From: Stigmatella aurantiaca DW4/3-1
GTDB lineage: Bacteria > Myxococcota > Myxococcia > Myxococcales > Myxococcaceae
Direction: 5' to 3'
Assembly: GCF_000165485.1 (NCBI RefSeq)
Contig: NC_014623.1
Location: 3,863,501 to 3,927,500 of the forward strand
Length of the DNA stretch: 64,000 bases
Shown here one piece after another: positions 61,065-64,000 of the stretch. Every line of letters starts with the position of its first letter. The first letter of the stretch is position 1. Position numbers and translations under genes: made by a program. The notes beneath the pieces are model-generated. The model did not search any database, was not told where the DNA came from, and saw nothing but the letters and a program-made list of their open reading frames with translations.

Positions 61065-62036
61065 ATGGCGGTGTATACGGTGCTGGATTCCGGGGCATTC
61101 GCGCGGATCGCCGGGGCTTTCGGGTTGGGCGAGGTGCAGACGGTCGATGCCATTCCCGAGGGCTCCATCAACACCAACCACCGGGTCCTCACGTCCTCGG
61201 GCCGCTTCTTCGTGAGGCACACCACGGTGCGCTCGGCGGAGGTGCTGCGTTTCGAGGCCGCGCTCCTGGCCCACCTCGCGGAGTCCCATTTTCCAGGCCC
61301 CACGCCGGTGCTCACGGTGCAAGGGGAACCCTTCCTGGAGCTGCAGGGCGGCCGGGTGACCGTCTTCCGGTGGTTGGCGGGAGAGGAATTGCAGCGCTCG
61401 CAGCTCACCCCGGTGCACCTGGAGCGGCTGGGCCATGAGCTGGGGAAGATGCACCGGCTCACCCAGTCCTTTGGCGGCAGCCGGGACAACCCCTACAGCG
61501 CCGCCCAGGTGCAGGTGTGGCTGAAGGGGCTGCGGAGCAACTCGGACGCGGAGGTGGCCAGCGTCGCCGTGGAGCTGGAGGGGTACCTGGCGCGGGCCGA
61601 GCAGGAGCGGGGCGGCGGTTTGGAGCCCCAGGGCGTCATCCACGCGGATCTCTTCATGGACAACGTGAAGTGGCTGGCGGACCGGGTCGGCGCCTTCTTC
61701 GACTTCGAGATGGCGTGCCGGGATGCCTACGCGCTGGATGTGGCCATCACCCTCAATGCCTGGTGCTTCGACGGGGACTACTTGCCGGAGCTGTGCCAGG
61801 CCTTCTTCCGGGGCTACCAGGACGCGCGCCCGCTGTCGGCGGTGGAGCGCGAGCACCTCTTCGGGCACGCGCTCTTCGGGGCGGTGCGCTACACCGCCAG
61901 CCGCATCCGGGACTTCCACCTGTCGCCGCTGCCGGCGGAGCAGCTCACCCGCAAGAGCTTCCGCACCTATCTGGCGCGGGCCCGGACCCTGGTGTCGCTG
62001 GGCCCCGCGGGCTTTCTGGCCCGCATGGGGCTGTGA
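61065..62036 (+). CDS. Homoserine kinase-like enzyme (aminoglycoside-phosphotransferase fold)
   Basis: 323 residues. The fold is that of the ThrB2/APH group: SINTNHRVLTSSGRFFVRHT in the nucleotide lobe, the catalytic loop VIHADLFMDNVKW and the metal-binding FFDFEMACRDAYALD. AGGAGGTGG precedes ATG 61065 well. It probably phosphorylates homoserine for threonine synthesis; choline or other small alcohols are possible substrates for close relatives. Confidence 0.82.
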   Translation: MAVYTVLDSGAFARIAGAFGLGEVQTVDAIPEGSINTNHRVLTSSGRFFVRHTTVRSAEVLRFEAALLAHLAESHFPGPTPVLTVQGEPFLELQGGRVTVFRWLAGEELQRSQLTPVHLERLGHELGKMHRLTQSFGGSRDNPYSAAQVQVWLKGLRSNSDAEVASVAVELEGYLARAEQERGGGLEPQGVIHADLFMDNVKWLADRVGAFFDFEMACRDAYALDVAITLNAWCFDGDYLPELCQAFFRGYQDARPLSAVEREHLFGHALFGAVRYTASRIRDFHLSPLPAEQLTRKSFRTYLARARTLVSLGPAGFLARMGL

Positions 62037-62054
62037 GCGCGAGGAGGGGCGTCT

Positions 62055-62528
62055 TCAGATGCCGGAGATGATCTTCCACTGGCCGTCGCGCTTCTCGAGC
62101 ACCATCTGCTCCAGCTCCGAGTCGCTCTGGCTGCGGGACGTCAAGGTGGGCAGGCGCCAGCTCGCGTTCCAGTAGTAGATGGCCATGGCCCGGTTCTCCT
62201 CCTCGAGCAACTGCACCCGGCGGACGTTGATGTCCACCTTCGGGTTGTCCAGCTTGGAGAAGAGGTTCTGCAGGTGGGTGGGCAGGTTGGCGTACGTGAG
62301 ATCGTCCTCGAGCGTCTCCGTCCCCGCATCCTCGCGGAAGGACTCGGAGACGAGCGCCTGGATGGCCCTGGCATCCTTGGCCTCCAGGGCGGCCCGGTAG
62401 CGCTCCATCACGGCGAGGATGGCGCGCGAATCTTCGGTGTCTTCGATATCGGTGCCCGGGATGCGCCGGGTGGCGCATGCCGCGGTCAGGAGCAGCAGGG
62501 GCAGGACAAGGAGCGATCGGACGTTCAT
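62055..62528 (-). CDS. NTF2-like lipoprotein
   Basis: 157 residues. Signal peptide with lipobox (LLTAAC), followed by an NTF2-like domain (AILAVMERYRAALEAKDARAI, ALVSESFREDAG, RQLLEEENRAMAIYYW-like strand, ending KRDGQWKIISGI). The role of such lipoproteins is unknown. Confidence 0.75.
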   Translation of the reverse strand: MNVRSLLVLPLLLLTAACATRRIPGTDIEDTEDSRAILAVMERYRAALEAKDARAIQALVSESFREDAGTETLEDDLTYANLPTHLQNLFSKLDNPKVDINVRRVQLLEEENRAMAIYYWNASWRLPTLTSRSQSDSELEQMVLEKRDGQWKIISGI

Positions 62529-62594
62529 GGTTCGGTGGCCTCTATGAGTCCAACCGCTCCGGTGTCAACTCATTCCCCGGCCGGCCGGGGAGGC

Positions 62595-63119
62595 TTACGG
62601 CTTGCGCACGAACTCGGCGATGAAGCGATTGAGCACCGCGGGCTCGGCATCGAGGATCTTCAACCCCTCGGACTGGATGACCTTCTCGCCAATGAGCGCC
62701 AGGGGCTTCAGCAGAAAGGGCAGCTTGAGGGAGATCTCCCCGTCCATGATGCGCTCGGTCTCGCCGTTGACGTCCCTCAAGCGCAGCACACCGGTGTTCA
62801 CCATCATCTTGGAGATGGCGTTGGAGGTCGGCACGTTGGTGAACGTCAGCTCCTTGGTGCGCTTGTCATAGGTGGACGTCTCGATGAAGGCGAACCACTC
62901 GGGAGGAACCTTCTTCGGACCGATGGCGCTGATGACGGGCTTGGGGCGGTAGCGTATCCGGCGCCGGACCTGGTTGCCCTCGTCCTTGACCTCCAGCGTC
63001 TGCACCTCCAAGAGCACGCCGTGGTGCTTGAGCAGAAAATCGGAGTACCGCTCGTCGAGCAACGCGCGCTCCACCTCGTCCACCGTCCCCTGAATCCGCT
63101 GCCGCGCTTCGAACCGCAT
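62595..63119 (-). CDS. DUF2505 family protein
   Basis: 174 residues. The N-terminal pattern (MRFEARQRIQGTVDEVERAL, then ERYSDFLLKHHGV) and the central WFAFIETSTYDKRTKELTF match DUF2505, a START-like lipid-binding fold. No signal peptide. It is often found alone in myxobacteria and actinobacteria; ligand unknown. Confidence 0.75.
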   Translation of the reverse strand: MRFEARQRIQGTVDEVERALLDERYSDFLLKHHGVLLEVQTLEVKDEGNQVRRRIRYRPKPVISAIGPKKVPPEWFAFIETSTYDKRTKELTFTNVPTSNAISKMMVNTGVLRLRDVNGETERIMDGEISLKLPFLLKPLALIGEKVIQSEGLKILDAEPAVLNRFIAEFVRKP

Positions 63120-63148
63120 ATCTCCTCCTGTCGAGTAGGCGGATGCGT

Positions 63149-64000
63149 CTAGCGGAAAGCCCGCCGGGGCACCAGGGGGCCGCCGAAGGCACCATCCTCG
63201 AAATCACACCGGGCCACCCATTCGGTGGCCGCCATTTTGAAAGCGGGTCCAAAATCTGGCAGAGCCCCCACCTCGTGCCTCACCGCGCCGCAATCTCCGG
63301 CCAGATAGGAGGATTCCACCAGCAGCCGCAACGTCTCCCGGCGCAGGGCTTCGGACAGCGGGGGCGACGCCTCGAGCGTCCGGTGCAGTTGCTCCACCGC
63401 GAGCGAGGGCTCGCCCACCTGGTGCAGGCGCCGCCCGAGCAGGTAGTGGAGGATGGGATCCTTCGGCGCCGTCTCCAGCGCCCAGGCCAGCCGCAGCAGG
63501 CGCATGTCCTCGCGCGGGTCCCGGAAGAAGCGCTCGATGGTCTCCAGGCGCGAGGGGGAGTCGAGCGCGGAGAGTTTCACCTGGGCGGTCCGCTCCAACT
63601 CGGGGCTGGGCGCCAGGGCGAGCACTCGCTCCAGGTGCCGCCGGGCCTCGTCGAGCTGGGTCAGGCGCAGGGCCATGTCCGCCTGTTTCAGGGCCACCTC
63701 GGCCTCCAGCGCGGGTTGGGCCTGGGATTTCTCCGCCAGACGCGCGAGCACCTGGGCCGCCTCGGCCGTCTGGTCGAGCTGGTCCAGGGCGGTGGCTTGG
63801 CCGATGACGTAGTTGGGTTCCTCGGGCTGAAGCTCCGCGGCGCGCTGGTAGAGCTTCAGGGCGTCCTCGGGATCTCCCGGGAGCGAACTCCACGCCGCCT
63901 CGGAGAGGCGCGCCACCTCGCGGGCGCAGGTGCGGGTGAAGAGGCTGCCGGTGCGGAAGCGCAAGAAGGCGCGGCTCAGCGCGGCTTCATCCAAGGGGAG
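63149..64000 (-). CDS. TPR-repeat protein (5' end outside the window)
   Basis: At least 284 codons, open to the window edge on the minus strand; the in-frame TTG at 63994 is not a convincing start, because the frame stays open beyond it. Helical repeats follow (DALKLYQRAAELQPEEPNYV, QADMALRLTQLDEARRHLER). C-terminal part contains GDCGAVRHEVGALPDFGPAF and a Cys pair region WVARCDFEDGAF. Upstream of it the gene lies outside the window, so only the C-terminal part is described. Confidence 0.75.
   Translation of the reverse strand, partial: LPLDEAALSRAFLRFRTGSLFTRTCAREVARLSEAAWSSLPGDPEDALKLYQRAAELQPEEPNYVIGQATALDQLDQTAEAAQVLARLAEKSQAQPALEAEVALKQADMALRLTQLDEARRHLERVLALAPSPELERTAQVKLSALDSPSRLETIERFFRDPREDMRLLRLAWALETAPKDPILHYLLGRRLHQVGEPSLAVEQLHRTLEASPPLSEALRRETLRLLVESSYLAGDCGAVRHEVGALPDFGPAFKMAATEWVARCDFEDGAFGGPLVPRRAFR

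Noticed and set aside
1-64000. CRISPR arrays, insertion sequences, tRNA or rRNA genes
   Set aside because: No regular direct repeats with spacers, no transposase-like frame and no recognisable tRNA/rRNA sequence were seen by eye.

Overview
The window is about 68% GC by eye, gene-dense, and reads as a myxobacterial chromosome (suborder Cystobacterineae such as Stigmatella, Cystobacter, Archangium or Hyalangium; this placement is inferred). The reasons are a Hanks-type Ser/Thr kinase with a PEGA tail, an FHA/TPR membrane protein, many small lipoproteins, an OPT-family transporter next to a TldD/PmbA pair, and frequent GTG starts with GTGA overlaps. No rRNA, tRNA, CRISPR array or insertion sequence was recognised.

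Layout. 0-4.6 kb: end of a LysR regulator, an AraC regulator with a DUF2000 protein, and a PAS/GAF histidine kinase. 4.6-11.9 kb: a translationally coupled five-gene cassette on the minus strand (SWIM zinc finger, DUF5691-like, MoxR AAA+ ATPase, DUF5682, VWA). 11.9-25 kb: mixed housekeeping and accessory genes, namely a GT-C membrane protein, a cupin lipoprotein, a triple universal-stress protein, a Ser/Thr kinase, a MarR/MFS divergent pair, a GapN-like dehydrogenase, an EamA transporter, a Cys-rich lipoprotein and a YejM-like sulfatase-fold membrane protein.

25.1-42.9 kb is the main discovery candidate: fourteen minus-strand genes, almost all closely spaced. They encode a 3-amino-4-hydroxybenzoate (3,4-AHBA) route (aspartokinase, GriI-type aldolase, GriH-type synthase), two adenylate-forming ligases (one membrane-anchored), a YxxxK reductase of the acyl-CoA/thioester reductase type, a stand-alone condensation-like acyltransferase, a heme-oxygenase-like diiron oxidase, a gentisate-dioxygenase-like cupin and a membrane-anchored alpha/beta hydrolase. 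The same unit carries its own export line: LolD/MacB-type ATPase, one FtsX-type permease, a second permease fused to a LolA-like lipoprotein-sorting domain, and an outer-membrane barrel. No PKS or NRPS module and no carrier protein is present. My inference is that it makes an AHBA-derived, probably lipophilic, compound that is moved from the inner to the outer membrane.

43.1-47.8 kb is a possible conflict or defence module: a large protein with an HTH-like N-terminus and a degenerate P-loop, a divergent DUF4145-like protein, and a SLATT-like two-helix membrane protein with a C-terminal beta domain, followed by a small lipoprotein. 47.8-53.5 kb: OPT transporter, ParB-like protein, PmbA and TldD. 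53.7-64 kb: FHA/TPR protein, TPR plus tandem cNMP-fold protein, small lipoproteins, an SGNH hydrolase, a TPR protein, a homoserine-kinase-like enzyme, a DUF2505 protein and a TPR gene running off the end.
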